Shown here one piece after another: positions 1 through 8,192 of a stretch of DNA of 64,000 nt. A program made the position numbers and the translations under genes. A model generated the notes under the pieces. It did not search any database. It had not been told where the DNA came from and saw nothing but the letters and a program-made list of their open reading frames with translations. The stretch is from Micromonospora sp. CCTCC AA 2012012 (GTDB taxonomy: Bacteria; Actinomycetota; Actinomycetes; Mycobacteriales; Micromonosporaceae). Where the stretch lies: NCBI RefSeq assembly GCF_040499845.1, contig NZ_CP159342.1, positions 1,302,001-1,366,000 of the forward strand. Direction: 5' to 3'. Position 1 is the stretch's first letter. Each line of letters starts with the position of its first letter.

Positions 1-43
1 CGCGCTGACGTCGTCGGGTGACGACGGCTGACCGCCGCCTGCT

Positions 44-49
44 TATACT
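44..49 (+). promoter_or_regulatory. Candidate -10 box (TATACT) of the STAS gene
   Basis: TATACT stands out in a very GC-rich context about 48 nt before the GTG start at 97. It would give a short leader carrying the G-rich ribosome binding site at about 83-96. No convincing -35 was identified. Confidence 0.4.
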
Positions 50-96
50 TGCTCCGCTGCAAGCATCCGCCTGCGGTCCGGAGCGAGGGGGGCAGG

Positions 97-444
97 GTGA
101 CCTTCACCGTCGCGTACGCCGGACAGGACGGCGCATCGGCGCACCTGCGTCTCACCGGAGAGCTGGACATGAGCACCGCGCCGGAGCTGAACGCCGCGAT
201 CGACCGCCTGGCGGCCGACGGTGTCCGCGAGTTCCTGGTCGACCTCACCGAGCTCATCTTCTGCGACTCGACCGGCATCGCGGCCTTCGTCCGCGGGGAC
301 AATCACGCGGCCGCCGCGGGCGGCTGGTTGCGGGTCACCGGCGCGACCGGCCGGGTGGCCCGGGTGCTCCGGGTGACCGGGCTCGCCGAGGTGCTCGAGT
401 ACGACCCACAGGTGGCCGACCCGAGGTCGCAGTCGGCCTCGTGA
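97..444 (+). CDS. STAS-domain anti-sigma factor antagonist
   Basis: A single STAS domain of 115 aa fills the protein, the usual size for SpoIIAA/RsbV-type antagonists. These cytoplasmic proteins bind an anti-sigma kinase and release a SigB/F-type sigma factor. The family core is visible (LRLTGELDMSTAPEL, then LVDLTEL) with an intact phosphorylation loop D57-S58-T59-G60. Regulation by Ser/Thr phosphorylation is therefore plausible. I chose GTG 97 because a purine-rich GAGGGGGGCAG lies just before it. The frame can be extended to a TTG at 49, but that would start inside the presumed leader. Two other STAS domains in this window (37760-38896 and 41035-41766) have lost the phosphoacceptor, so this is the only one that looks switchable. 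Its cognate kinase is not obvious. Confidence 0.85.
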   Translation: MTFTVAYAGQDGASAHLRLTGELDMSTAPELNAAIDRLAADGVREFLVDLTELIFCDSTGIAAFVRGDNHAAAAGGWLRVTGATGRVARVLRVTGLAEVLEYDPQVADPRSQSAS

Positions 445-517
445 TGGGCTAGATTTCGCCCCGCTGACAGGTGACCGAGTGGTCCCGTTCCGCCTTCGAG
501 ACGAAGCAGGTAGATCC

Positions 518-964
518 ATGGGTCCAGGCACTCCCAGCCCCGTTCGCATCCTGGTGGTGGACGACGACCCGGGTGACGTCCTGATGATCGAGGAGGCCCT
601 CGCGGACTCCGACGTGGAGAAGGTCATCGACGTGGTCAACGACGGCCAGGAGGCGATGGAGTTCCTCCGCCGGGAGGGTCGGCACACCGATGCGCGCCGC
701 CCGGACGTGATCCTGCTCGACCTGAACATGCCGCGGATGGACGGCCGGCAGGTGCTCGGCGAGGTGAAGCAGGACGAGGACCTGCGGACCATCCCGATCG
801 TCGTGTTGACCACCTCGAACGCGGACACCGACATCGTCGGCAGCTACACCCTCCAGGCGAACGCATACGTGACGAAGCCGATCGACCTGGACGACTTCAA
901 CGACGTGGTGCGTCGGATCGACGAGTTCTTCGGCCGCGTGGTGGTGCTGCCCAAGCGGGGTTGA
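518..964 (+). CDS. Single-domain response regulator (Rcp1/CheY-like)
   Basis: A 148-aa receiver domain with no output domain. The acidic pocket is present (VVDDDPGD), with the phosphoacceptor D68 in LLDLNMP, the switch Thr in VVLTT (98) and Lys120 in VTKPI. The sequence style, with a long insert around EFLRREGRHTDARRPD, resembles the Rcp1-type regulators that pair with phytochrome-like or hybrid kinases, so it probably passes phosphoryl groups to a protein partner rather than binding DNA. ATG 518 is preferred over GTG 479 because GAAGCAGG precedes it. No kinase gene is adjacent. It follows the STAS gene by 73 nt and could share its transcript. Confidence 0.85.
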   Translation: MGPGTPSPVRILVVDDDPGDVLMIEEALADSDVEKVIDVVNDGQEAMEFLRREGRHTDARRPDVILLDLNMPRMDGRQVLGEVKQDEDLRTIPIVVLTTSNADTDIVGSYTLQANAYVTKPIDLDDFNDVVRRIDEFFGRVVVLPKRG

Positions 965-1077
965 CCCGCGCGACCTCCGGATGCTGAACATTTTTCCCGA
1001 ACCGCCTCGGTCCGCGCCGGCAGCGCCCAGGATCGTCAGGTGGGGAAGGAAACATCAGCTGCCTGGGGGGCGACAGT

Positions 1078-1596
1078 ATGAGGTTCTCCGTCGTTGGGAC
1101 CGGTTACGACCAGCGGCAGGTCGACTCCTGCCTCGACGAGCTGGGGGTCCGGTTGAGCCGGCTCGCGGCGCGCGCGGAGAGCGCCGCCGGGGCGGGCCGC
1201 GAGTGGGACCGGATCCGGCACGAGGCGACCCTCCTGCGCGACCTGCTGGCCGGGCCGGCGGACGGCGACGTCGTGGCGGTGCGGTCGGGCGCGGCGGACG
1301 TCGAGCGGGAGGCGGCCGACCTGCTGGCCCGGGCCCGCGGCGAGCTGGACGCCGCCCGCGAGGAGGCCCGTCAGGTCCGGGAGCGGGCGTACGAGGAGGC
1401 GGTGCGGGCCCGCCGGGACCTGGAGGCGGCGCTGTTGGCCCGTCGGCGGCGCGCGGCCCGGGTCGACGAACTCCTCTGTGGCGCGGCTGTCGAGGCGGTG
1501 CCGGCCGACACCCCGACCGCTGCGGCCGGCGTGCCGGCGACCCGGCTGGCGGCGGGTACGGCGACCGACGCGCCGGGGGAGCGCAGCGCGGCCTGA
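1078..1596 (+). CDS. DivIVA-like coiled-coil protein
   Basis: A 172-aa protein. Its first ~30 residues (MRFSVVGTGYDQRQVDSCLD) match the DivIVA N-terminal signature, a phenylalanine followed by GYD..QVD. A charged Ala/Glu/Arg-rich helix that should form a coiled coil covers about residues 30-145, and the tail is low-complexity Ala/Thr. DivIVA proteins sense membrane curvature and recruit growth or division machinery at poles and septa. This one is much shorter than the main DivIVA/Wag31 and lacks its long second coiled coil, so it is probably an accessory paralogue. It may serve as a scaffold for the convergent cell-wall gene at 1604-2437; that link is inference. Confidence 0.65.
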   Translation: MRFSVVGTGYDQRQVDSCLDELGVRLSRLAARAESAAGAGREWDRIRHEATLLRDLLAGPADGDVVAVRSGAADVEREAADLLARARGELDAAREEARQVRERAYEEAVRARRDLEAALLARRRRAARVDELLCGAAVEAVPADTPTAAAGVPATRLAAGTATDAPGERSAA

Positions 1597-1603
1597 GCGG
1601 GGC

Positions 1604-2437
1604 TCAGACCAGCGCGTCGACCACCGTGGTGGCCCGCTTCTCGTGCTTGGCGTACGCGTCGGGGAACGCGGAGACCTGGACGGCCTGGGCGGCGTCGGTG
1701 ACGCTGAGTTCCTGCCAGTCGGGCACCTCGTCGAGCGCCGCGTAGAACGCCCGGGCCGCGTACGCGGGACGCATCAGCTCGGCGACGCTGCCCCAGCCGC
1801 TGCTCGGGCGCTGCTGGAACAGCCCGAGCGAGTCGTGGTCGGCGCCGCTGCCCTGGTGCGGATAGTCGTACGACTCGGGCAGCACCTCGCTGGCCAGGTT
1901 GTGCAGGTCGCTCTCCTGCATGGCGGTGGCGAGCGCCACGACCAGCGCCCGGCGCGGCATCCGCATGCCCCGTCCGACGTCCACGATGACCTTGGCGTTG
2001 TCCATCTGGAGCTGGTCGAGTCCGGCGACCGGGCGGGGCCGCTTCGGCGCGACGGGCCTGCGTGGCGCCGGGGCGGTGGCGCCGGGCCGGGGGACGGCCG
2101 CCAGCGCCGGGGCGGCGGGCGGGGCGCTGCGGGTGAAGTCGCGGGAGGCGCGCTGGTCGGCCTCGGCGGCGGCCGCGGCCCGGTCGGCCAGCACCTCGCG
2201 GACGGGTTCGTGGCGTTGCCCGGTGTCCCGGGCGCCGACGACGGCGACGAGGCCGAGGCAGCAGCTCACCCCGGTGGCCACGGCGACCCGGGCCGGGGTG
2301 GAGGCGAGGGCCCGGCGGCGGGGCGGCTCCGGGGTGCGGTGGCGTCCGATGGTCCGTTCGGCTGATGCGACCTCGGTGGAGCGTCCAGCGGGTCGCGTCT
2401 CGGTCGTCTGCTGCGCGGGGGAGTCGTCGGGATGCAC
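1604..2437 (-). CDS. Membrane-anchored lytic-transglycosylase-like protein
   Basis: A 277-aa protein with a basic N-terminus, one membrane helix at about residues 50-69, a Pro/Ala-rich linker to about 140 and an extracellular C-terminal domain. That domain carries a lysozyme-fold pattern: the candidate catalytic Glu175 in ATAMQESDLHNLAS, followed by SLGLFQQRPSSGWG near 203-216. This arrangement is common in actinobacterial proteins often annotated only as hypothetical. The likely role is peptidoglycan cleavage or binding at the cell surface. The start is GTG 2437, set by a TAGCCT box 6 nt upstream (leaderless). The gene converges on the DivIVA-like gene with 7 nt between stops. Confidence 0.65.
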   Translation of the reverse strand: MHPDDSPAQQTTETRPAGRSTEVASAERTIGRHRTPEPPRRRALASTPARVAVATGVSCCLGLVAVVGARDTGQRHEPVREVLADRAAAAAEADQRASRDFTRSAPPAAPALAAVPRPGATAPAPRRPVAPKRPRPVAGLDQLQMDNAKVIVDVGRGMRMPRRALVVALATAMQESDLHNLASEVLPESYDYPHQGSGADHDSLGLFQQRPSSGWGSVAELMRPAYAARAFYAALDEVPDWQELSVTDAAQAVQVSAFPDAYAKHEKRATTVVDALV

Positions 2438-2443
2438 CCGCCG

Positions 2444-2449
2444 AGGCTA
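2444..2449 (-). promoter_or_regulatory. -10 box of leaderless gene 1604-2437
   Basis: On the minus strand TAGCCT is followed by CGGCGG and then the GTG start at 2437. The 6-nt spacing puts transcription start at or next to the start codon. Confidence 0.6.
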
Positions 2450-2746
2450 GAGAGCTTCGGGGCCGTTGCCATCGGGGTACTTGGTGGCTTGAGTCACAAT
2501 TTGCCGTTATCCGCCCGTTCATTTCCCCCGGCACGCCAGCAAGCCGGCGCAATCCGCTCTTCCGAAATAGCCGGAATCTAATAACAAAGACTGTCAAAGC
2601 AGGCACAAGATCACGTCTGGGAGGCGGCGACCCGGGATCCACCGTCCGGTCAGGGCGGCACTCGTCCTAACCGGTGACCACCCCTCCACCCCGAAGCGGA
2701 GGTGCGCGGGCCCGGCGATCGGCACCGCCGACCCGCCACCCCTCGG
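2450..2746. other. Divergent intergenic region, AT-richer core, no gene seen
   Basis: About 300 bp separate two divergent leaderless promoters. The part from about 2490 to 2620 is unusually AT-rich for this genome and contains TTGACA on the minus strand (2592-2597) and a short hairpin CGCCAGC/GCCGGCG near 2534-2549. I found no ORF with coding character, no tRNA and no riboswitch I could support. It most likely holds regulator sites for one or both genes. Confidence 0.4.
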
Positions 2747-2752
2747 TACGAT
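2747..2752 (+). promoter_or_regulatory. -10 box of leaderless gene 2760-3710
   Basis: TACGAT lies 7 nt before the GTG at 2760. The ATG at 2751 overlaps this box and is therefore an unlikely start. Confidence 0.6.
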
Positions 2753-2759
2753 GCGGACG

Positions 2760-3710
2760 GTGACGGAACGCGTGATCGACGAGCCGACGGCCGACGAGCC
2801 GAGCCCGCCCCGAGGCCGACGTGGACTCGGCGTCGGCCTGCTCGCCGTCCTGCTCGCCGCGGTGCTCGCCGGGCACCGGGCCGTCCCCAACGTGCACGGC
2901 TTCGGCAGCCTCCTCGACAGCGCCACCCCGCTGCTCGGTCTCGGCGTACCCCTGCTGGCCCTCGCGGCGCTGCTGCGCCGGTCGCGGTGGGCGCTGGCGG
3001 CCGTGCTGGTGCCGGCGGTGGTCTGGGCGGCCCTGTACGGCGGCGACTGGATTCCCCCGGCCGCCGGGGCCGGCCCCGCCGCCGTCCGGGTCGCCAGCCA
3101 GAACCTCCGCTCCGGCAATCCCGACCCGGCCGCCACCGTCGACGCGCTCGCCGGCTCCGGGGCCGACCTCATCGCCCTCCAGGAGGTCGACGACGACGGG
3201 CGGATCGACGCCGCCCTCGGCGCGCGCTATCCGCATCGGGCCACCGTCTCCACGGTCGCCCTCTGGAGCCGCTGGCCGATCCGCGACTCCACCGGCGTCG
3301 ACACCGGCCTCGGCTGGACCCGGGCGCTGCGCGCCGTCGTCGCCGCCCCCGACGGTGACCTGGTGGTCTACGTGGTCCACCTCGGCTCCGCCCGCGCCGG
3401 GCACACCGCCACCCGGGACGAGACCCTCGCCGCGCTGGCGGCGACCGTCCGGGACGACCACGCGCCCCGGCTGGTGGTGCTCGGTGACCTGAACACCGCC
3501 ACCACCGACCGGGTCTTCGTGCCGCTCACCCGGCTGCTGCACGACGCCCAGACCGACGCCGGGCAGGGCTTCGGCTTCACCTGGCCGTCGACCGTGCCGG
3601 TGACCCGACCGGACCACGTCCTCTACCGGGGGCTGACCCCCACCTCGGCCGGGGTGCTGCGCACCCCGGAGAGCGACCACCGGGCGGTCACCGCCGGATT
3701 CCGCTGGTGA
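2760..3710 (+). CDS. Membrane-anchored endonuclease/exonuclease/phosphatase-family hydrolase
   Basis: A 316-aa protein. About three hydrophobic helices occupy residues 18-95 (LGVGLLAVLLAAVLAG and two more), then comes an EEP domain. Its motifs appear in order: SQNLRSGN (Asn), LIALQEVD (metal Glu), LVVLGDLNTATTDR (Asp/Asn), and SDHRAV near the C-terminus (catalytic Asp-His). The family cleaves phosphodiester bonds in nucleic acids, phosphoinositides or sphingomyelin. The extracytoplasmic catalytic domain points to secreted nucleic acids or lipids as substrate, but the specificity cannot be read. The leaderless promoter sets the GTG start. It is convergent with the OsmC gene, 1 nt apart. Confidence 0.75.
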   Translation: MTERVIDEPTADEPSPPRGRRGLGVGLLAVLLAAVLAGHRAVPNVHGFGSLLDSATPLLGLGVPLLALAALLRRSRWALAAVLVPAVVWAALYGGDWIPPAAGAGPAAVRVASQNLRSGNPDPAATVDALAGSGADLIALQEVDDDGRIDAALGARYPHRATVSTVALWSRWPIRDSTGVDTGLGWTRALRAVVAAPDGDLVVYVVHLGSARAGHTATRDETLAALAATVRDDHAPRLVVLGDLNTATTDRVFVPLTRLLHDAQTDAGQGFGFTWPSTVPVTRPDHVLYRGLTPTSAGVLRTPESDHRAVTAGFRW

Positions 3711-3711
3711 G

Positions 3712-4137
3712 TCAGTGCCGGCCGTTCTCGGCCGGGGTGACGGTCAGCCGGTGCCGCGAGTTGTCGCCGCTGGAGAAGGGCCAGAGCCGGTCGGCGTACT
3801 CGACCAGCTCGGCCAGCTGCTGCCGGCTCAACCCGGCCGACGAGATCTGCGCCCGCACGTCCGCCCGGTAGCGCCCGTCGTCGTCGCGGCCCAGCTTCGC
3901 CTCCGCGGTCACCTGCACCGTGTGCGCCTCGTCGGTGATCTCGCCGGCCGCCTCCACCGCCGCGTGGTGCAGGCACGAGGCGAACGCCGCCGCCAGCAGC
4001 TGCTCGGGGGTCAGGCCGGTGCAGTGCGGCGCCAGCGGCGACGCCAGCGCCGAGGAGAGCCCACCGTCGTCGGTACGTACGTGGCCGCCCGCCGCGGTCG
4101 CGGTGGCCTCATGCAGCCAGGAACTCGGATCCGGCAT
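3712..4137 (-). CDS. OsmC/Ohr-family peroxidase-like protein with one cysteine missing
   Basis: A 141-aa protein of the OsmC/Ohr fold. The signature LTPEQLLAAAFASCLHHA (about 42-59) carries the peroxidatic Cys55. Ohr enzymes reduce organic hydroperoxides with two cysteines, the second usually in a CPYS motif before an Asn near the C-terminus. Here that place reads LWPFSSGDN, so the resolving Cys is Trp119. Cys39 exists but is not in the known resolving position. The protein may use another reductant, a one-Cys mechanism, or have a non-peroxidase role. ATG 4137 is preceded by GGGAGGAACGC, a good binding site. It lies downstream of the kinase gene on the same strand, 80 nt away. Confidence 0.8.
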   Translation of the reverse strand: MPDPSSWLHEATATAAGGHVRTDDGGLSSALASPLAPHCTGLTPEQLLAAAFASCLHHAAVEAAGEITDEAHTVQVTAEAKLGRDDDGRYRADVRAQISSAGLSRQQLAELVEYADRLWPFSSGDNSRHRLTVTPAENGRH

Positions 4138-4217
4138 CGCGTTCCTCCCGTCACTCACCGGCCGGGGTTCCCGACCCCCGTCGGGTGAAACGCCCGGCGG
4201 CCACGCGCGCGGGTGCC

Positions 4218-5165
4218 TCAGCCGCCCCAGGCGGTCGGCGGCCCGTCCAGCGCCACCGCCTCGGTCGCCTCGGTCGCGGCCCGGTCGGTCCACGGGGACA
4301 CCACCCCGCCGCGCTGCCGGGGCGGGGCCGCGAGCATCGGCACGTACACCCGGGCGTCCACCACCTCGGCCAGCACCAGGGCGGCCATCAGGCTGCTCGG
4401 CCGGACCAGCGGGTCGTCGGCGAGGCAGCGCCGGCACAGGTCGGCCACCTCGGCCGGCAGCCCGTCGATCTCCGGCAACGGCTCCGGCGCCTGCCGTTGC
4501 CGTTCGCCCAGCAGCTGGGTGGTGCTGCTGGCCGCGTACGGCAGCCGGCCGGTGAGGCAGTAGTAGAGCAGCACGCCGAGGGCGTACATGTCGGCGGCGG
4601 GGGTGGCCGGCTGCCGGTCCAGCTGCTCCGGGGCCAGATAGGCCGGGGTGCCCACCACGATCCCGTCCGGCGTCCGGTCCGGGGCGCCGGCCGGGGTGGC
4701 GATGCCGAAGTCGAGGACCTTCACCCCGGACGGGGTCAGCATCACGTTGGCCGGCTTCACGTCGCGGTGCACGATGCCGTGCGCGTGCGCGGCGGCCAGC
4801 GCGGCGCTCACCTCGGCGCAGACCCGTACGGCGATCCGCCAGTCCAGCGCGCCGTCACGCAGGTGGGCGGCGAGCGTCTCGCCCTCGGCCAGCTCCATCA
4901 CGATGTACGGCACCTCGCACCCCGGCATCGGCGTGGCGGTGCCGAAGTCGTGCACGCTGGCCACGTTGGGGTGCACCAGGCGGGCGGCCGAGCGGGCCTC
5001 GTCCCGGATCCGCTCCACCGACGTCGCGCCCTCGTCCTGCCCCGGCGAGATCAGCTTCACCGCGACCGGCCGGTCCAGCACGAGATCGTGACTGCGCCAC
5101 ACCTCGGACATGCCACCGATGCCGATGCGCTGTTCGAGCCGGTACCGCCCGCCCAGCGTCCTCAT
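4218..5165 (-). CDS. Soluble serine/threonine protein kinase
   Basis: A 315-aa Hanks-type kinase. Visible motifs are the Gly loop IGIGGMSEV (14-22), the ATP-binding Lys37 in VAVKL, the catalytic loop HRDVKPANV (133-141), DFG at 152-154 and the APEQ of the activation segment. Only about 40 residues follow the kinase fold, with no membrane helix and no PASTA or other sensor domain. It is therefore a cytoplasmic kinase, unlike PknB. ATG 5165 follows GAGGAGCGATCG. The substrate is not evident. The OsmC gene downstream may share its transcript. Confidence 0.9.
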   Translation of the reverse strand: MRTLGGRYRLEQRIGIGGMSEVWRSHDLVLDRPVAVKLISPGQDEGATSVERIRDEARSAARLVHPNVASVHDFGTATPMPGCEVPYIVMELAEGETLAAHLRDGALDWRIAVRVCAEVSAALAAAHAHGIVHRDVKPANVMLTPSGVKVLDFGIATPAGAPDRTPDGIVVGTPAYLAPEQLDRQPATPAADMYALGVLLYYCLTGRLPYAASSTTQLLGERQRQAPEPLPEIDGLPAEVADLCRRCLADDPLVRPSSLMAALVLAEVVDARVYVPMLAAPPRQRGGVVSPWTDRAATEATEAVALDGPPTAWGG

Positions 5166-5341
5166 CGATCGCTCCTCGTCCTCGGTCCGCCGTTCTCCCA
5201 CGGCCGTCACGGCCTTCGGGTCGCGGTACCCCGGGTCCGAGCTGGGCAAACCGCCGGGAACGCGATCGCGCGCGGGGTAGCTTGCCCAGCAGGAGCGTCG
5301 TGCGCGAAGCGTGACACTTCGACTGCGGAAGGTGGTGCCGG

Positions 5342-5575
5342 GTGGGTGTGGTGCGCGTACGGTTCGTCGGTGGACCCGCCGACGAGCTGGTCCGGGAACT
5401 GCCCGCCGACCCCGACGGCCGACCGCCGGAGCGGTGGATCGTGCGCCACCCCGGTCGGCAGCCCTCCCCGGCCGGCGACGAGGCGGACCACCTGTACGAA
5501 CGGGACCGGCGCGACGGCTACGGCGGCTGGACGATGCGCTTCGTCCGCACCGATCCGTTCGGCGCCACCGAGTGA
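5342..5575 (+). CDS. Small hypothetical protein
   Basis: A 77-aa charged protein (RVRFVGGPADELVRELP, then YERDRRDGYGGWTMRFVRTDPF) with no signal peptide or membrane segment. The alternating pattern suggests a small beta-rich domain, and similar short proteins are common in actinobacteria, but I do not recognise a named family. GTG 5342 is preceded by AAGGTGGTGCCGG; GTG codons at 5348 and 5351 are alternatives. It is divergent from the kinase and convergent with the hydrolase at 5591. Confidence 0.55.
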   Translation: MGVVRVRFVGGPADELVRELPADPDGRPPERWIVRHPGRQPSPAGDEADHLYERDRRDGYGGWTMRFVRTDPFGATE

Positions 5576-5590
5576 CCGCCGGGGTGCCGC

Positions 5591-6388
5591 TCAGCCGGCG
5601 ACCGCGCCGGTGGTGCCGAGGATGACCGAGGCGACCAGCTCCGGGTCGTCGTGCATCGGCACGTGACCGCAGCCGGTGAGGTCCAGGTGACGGGCGGCCG
5701 GCAGCCGGGACCGGGCCAGCGCCGCCTGCCGGTACGGCAGGATCCGGTCCCGGGTGCCCCAGGCGACGGTGACCGGCACGGTCGGCGCGCCGACGAAGGC
5801 GTACCCCCGGCCGGCGCGGGCCACCGCGCGGAAGGCGGGCGCGTCGCGCAGCGCCCGGGCGTCGGCGAGCGCCGCCTCGACGGTCAGCCGGTCGGGACGG
5901 GCCAGGATCATGCCGAGCGCCAGGGTGCGGCCGGGCGCCGACGCGAGGAGCGCCCGCAGCACCGGCGCGGGCAGTCGGGTCGCGCTGCGGTGCAGGCTCA
6001 GCACGGTCACCGCCCGGCGCAGCTCGACGGCGGTGCAGAAGCCGGCGGGGGAGAGGGCGGTGGCCGAGGCGACCAGGTCGGCGGCGGCGAGTTCCAGGGC
6101 GATCGCGCCGCCGAGGCTGTTGCCCGCGACGTGCGGACGGTCCAGGCCGAGCGCGGTCAACAGCTCGGCGACCCCACGGACCACTGCGGGCATGTCCGCC
6201 GGCAGGCCGGCCGCCGGCAGCGGTGAGCGGCCGAACCCGGGCAGGTCCACGGCCAGCACGTCGTGCGCCTCGGCGAGCCGGTCCAGCACCGGCGACCAGG
6301 CCGCCCAGTGGTGTCCGATGCCGTGCAGCAGCACCAGCGGCGGGCCGGAGCCGCGCCGCTCGAAGGCCACCCGTACCGGCCCGCTCAC
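5591..6388 (-). CDS. Alpha/beta hydrolase
   Basis: A 265-aa alpha/beta-hydrolase fold. Seen in order: the oxyanion region LVLLHGIGHHWAAW, DLPGFGRSP, the nucleophile elbow GNSLGG, the acid Asp in WGTRDRILP and the base His in CGHVPMHDD. The lid sequence fits the broad MhpC/haloperoxidase-like group, so it could be an esterase, lipase or C-C hydrolase; the substrate cannot be told. Length is normal. GTG 6388 is chosen because the family fold begins a few residues later and GGGGCGG lies upstream, but the exact start is uncertain. It is 65 nt downstream of the ApbE-like gene on the same strand. Confidence 0.8.
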   Translation of the reverse strand: MSGPVRVAFERRGSGPPLVLLHGIGHHWAAWSPVLDRLAEAHDVLAVDLPGFGRSPLPAAGLPADMPAVVRGVAELLTALGLDRPHVAGNSLGGAIALELAAADLVASATALSPAGFCTAVELRRAVTVLSLHRSATRLPAPVLRALLASAPGRTLALGMILARPDRLTVEAALADARALRDAPAFRAVARAGRGYAFVGAPTVPVTVAWGTRDRILPYRQAALARSRLPAARHLDLTGCGHVPMHDDPELVASVILGTTGAVAG

Positions 6389-6453
6389 CGGTCGACCCGC
6401 CCCGGGCGGAGGTCTGCCGGCGGTGGACGGCCGTCGATGGACATGCCGGCAAG

Positions 6454-7287
6454 TTACCACCGGGTAGCAGTCGGCGGAAGAGGCGCGCGTCGGGCCACCG
6501 GCCAGGCCGGGACCCCCTGGGCGGCCAGCCAGGCCGGCCCCTCCGGCCCGCGTGCCAGGGCGGCGACGGCGACCATCGCGGCCCGCGCCGCGTCCGGCGC
6601 GGCGACCGTCACCGCCGCCCAGGGTGAGGCCACCGCCCCTCCGGTACGCGGGTCGCGTACCCCGCCACCGTCCGGCCGGTGCCCGTCGGCGGTGACCAGC
6701 GCGCCGTCGACCAGGGTGGTCGGTCCGCCGTCGACCGCGACCGGCCACCCGCCGTCCGGCGCCGGGCCGGCGGCGGCGACCCGGGAGCCGACCGCGACCA
6801 GCACGCCGGTCCGCTGCCGGACCGCCGCGCGTTCCGCGCAGCGCTGCACCAGGTACGCCGTGGCCGTCCCACCCAGGTCCAGCCAGCGCGGCGGCGGCAC
6901 CGCCAGCAACTCCCCGCGCAGCGTCACCGCCCGCCAGTCCGCCGGCACCCCCACCGGCCCGATCCCCGAGCCGCAGACCGGCAGGCCGCCCCGACCGGCG
7001 GTACGCCGCAGCCGGGCCGCCCCGATGGTCGGGTCCACCGCCCCACCACTGGCCTCCGCGGCGCCCAGCGCCACCGCGACCAGGTCCCGCAGCAGTGGGC
7101 CGACCGGCGCGGGGCGACCCGCGGCCCGGTGCGCCCGCCCCAGCTCCGCCTCGGCGGTCCGCAACGCGGCCAGCCCGCGCGCCACCACCCGGCGGACCGC
7201 CGGCAACGCCGTACGCTCGGTCACCGCCACCCGTACCGGCCGCTCGCGCCACCACCAGCGGACCTCGAAGGTCCCGTCCATGCTCAT
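6454..7287 (-). CDS. ApbE-family FAD:protein FMN transferase-like protein
   Basis: A 277-aa protein showing two ApbE landmarks: VDPTIGAARLRR (the DPT.G motif) and WLDLGGTATAYLVQRCAE (the DLGG.A.G motif). ApbE enzymes attach FMN to Thr of target flavoproteins. No lipobox or signal peptide is visible, unlike classical periplasmic ApbE, and the C-terminal metal-binding region is divergent (ASPWAAVTVAAPDAA). It may act in the cytoplasm or be specialised. No obvious flavinylation target lies nearby. Start ATG 7287 is used, with ATG 7281 two codons on as an equal alternative. It is divergent from the response regulator at 7446. Confidence 0.75.
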   Translation of the reverse strand: MSMDGTFEVRWWWRERPVRVAVTERTALPAVRRVVARGLAALRTAEAELGRAHRAAGRPAPVGPLLRDLVAVALGAAEASGGAVDPTIGAARLRRTAGRGGLPVCGSGIGPVGVPADWRAVTLRGELLAVPPPRWLDLGGTATAYLVQRCAERAAVRQRTGVLVAVGSRVAAAGPAPDGGWPVAVDGGPTTLVDGALVTADGHRPDGGGVRDPRTGGAVASPWAAVTVAAPDAARAAMVAVAALARGPEGPAWLAAQGVPAWPVARRAPLPPTATRW

Positions 7288-7432
7288 CCGGGCAGCCTGC
7301 CCGCCCCGCCTGGAGGGCAGGTGGGTCGGACCTGTGGTCCGGCTGTGCGGGCCCGTACCGGGTCGACCGGGGGTGGACCGCCCGCACAGCTGGTACACAG
7401 GATCGGGACAGGGTCGCTACAGCCGCCGCGCC

Positions 7433-7438
7433 CACGAT
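7433..7438 (+). promoter_or_regulatory. -10 box of leaderless two-component operon
   Basis: CACGAT lies 7 nt before ATG 7446. An ATG at 7437 overlaps the box and is disfavoured. Confidence 0.45.
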
Positions 7439-7445
7439 GGGGGAC

Positions 7446-8192
7446 ATGGTCATGGAGGGGCAGGCCGCGCAGGGCCGGATCGAGCTGCGCCGACCGGACG
7501 GCGAGCCGGTCCGGGTGCTGGTGGTGGACGACGAGCCGACGCTGACCGACCTGCTCTCGATGGCCCTGCGCTACGAGGGCTGGCAGGTGCGCAGCGCCGG
7601 CAACGGGATGGCGGCGCTGAGCACCGCCCGCCAGTTCCAGCCGGACGCCGTGGTGCTCGACGTGATGCTGCCCGACCTCGACGGCTTCCAGGTGCTGCGC
7701 CGGCTGCGCGAGCAGACCCCCACGGTGCCGGTGCTCTTCCTCACCGCCCGGGACGCGGTGGAGGAGCGGATCGCCGGGCTCACCGTCGGCGGCGACGACT
7801 ACGTCACCAAGCCGTTCAGCCTGGAGGAGGTGATCGCCCGGCTGCGCGCCCTGCTGCGCCGCTCCGGGTTCGCCGTCGCCGCCCGGGAGGACGCCGTGCT
7901 CACCGTCGGCGACCTCAGCCTGGACGAGGACAGCCACGAGGTACGCCGTGGGCGCGACATGATCACCCTCACCGCCACCGAGTTCGAGCTGCTGCGCTAC
8001 CTGATGCGCAACCCGCGCCGGGTGCTCAGCAAGGCGCAGATCCTCGACCGGGTCTGGAACTACGACTTCGGCGGCCAGGCCAACGTCGTCGAGCTCTACA
8101 TCTCGTACCTGCGGAAGAAGATCGACGCCGGCCGGGAGCCGATGATCCACACGCTGCGCGGCGCGGGGTATGTCCTCAAGCCCGCCGAGTGA
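7446..8192 (+). CDS. OmpR/PhoP-type response regulator
   Basis: A 248-aa regulator with a receiver domain (RVLVVDDEPT, phosphoacceptor Asp72 in VLDVMLPD, Thr100, Lys122 in VTKPF) and a C-terminal winged helix (ITLTATEFELLRYLM, ending HTLRGAGYVLKP). It should bind DNA when phosphorylated by the kinase encoded next, whose start overlaps this gene by 23 nt. The sequence is close in style to MprA/TcrA regulators of actinobacteria. The membrane glycosyltransferase genes at 9724-13145 lie directly downstream on the same strand and are reasonable targets or operon partners, which suggests an envelope role by inference. Confidence 0.9.
   Translation: MVMEGQAAQGRIELRRPDGEPVRVLVVDDEPTLTDLLSMALRYEGWQVRSAGNGMAALSTARQFQPDAVVLDVMLPDLDGFQVLRRLREQTPTVPVLFLTARDAVEERIAGLTVGGDDYVTKPFSLEEVIARLRALLRRSGFAVAAREDAVLTVGDLSLDEDSHEVRRGRDMITLTATEFELLRYLMRNPRRVLSKAQILDRVWNYDFGGQANVVELYISYLRKKIDAGREPMIHTLRGAGYVLKPAE

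Noticed and set aside
2450..2746. Riboswitch (for example c-di-AMP type) before the transglycosylase-like gene
   Set aside because: The gene has a leaderless promoter at 2444-2449, and I could not find the conserved core of a known riboswitch.
2751..2753. ATG 2751 as start of the EEP-family gene
   Set aside because: It overlaps the TACGAT -10 box; GTG 2760 at 7 nt distance fits a leaderless transcript.
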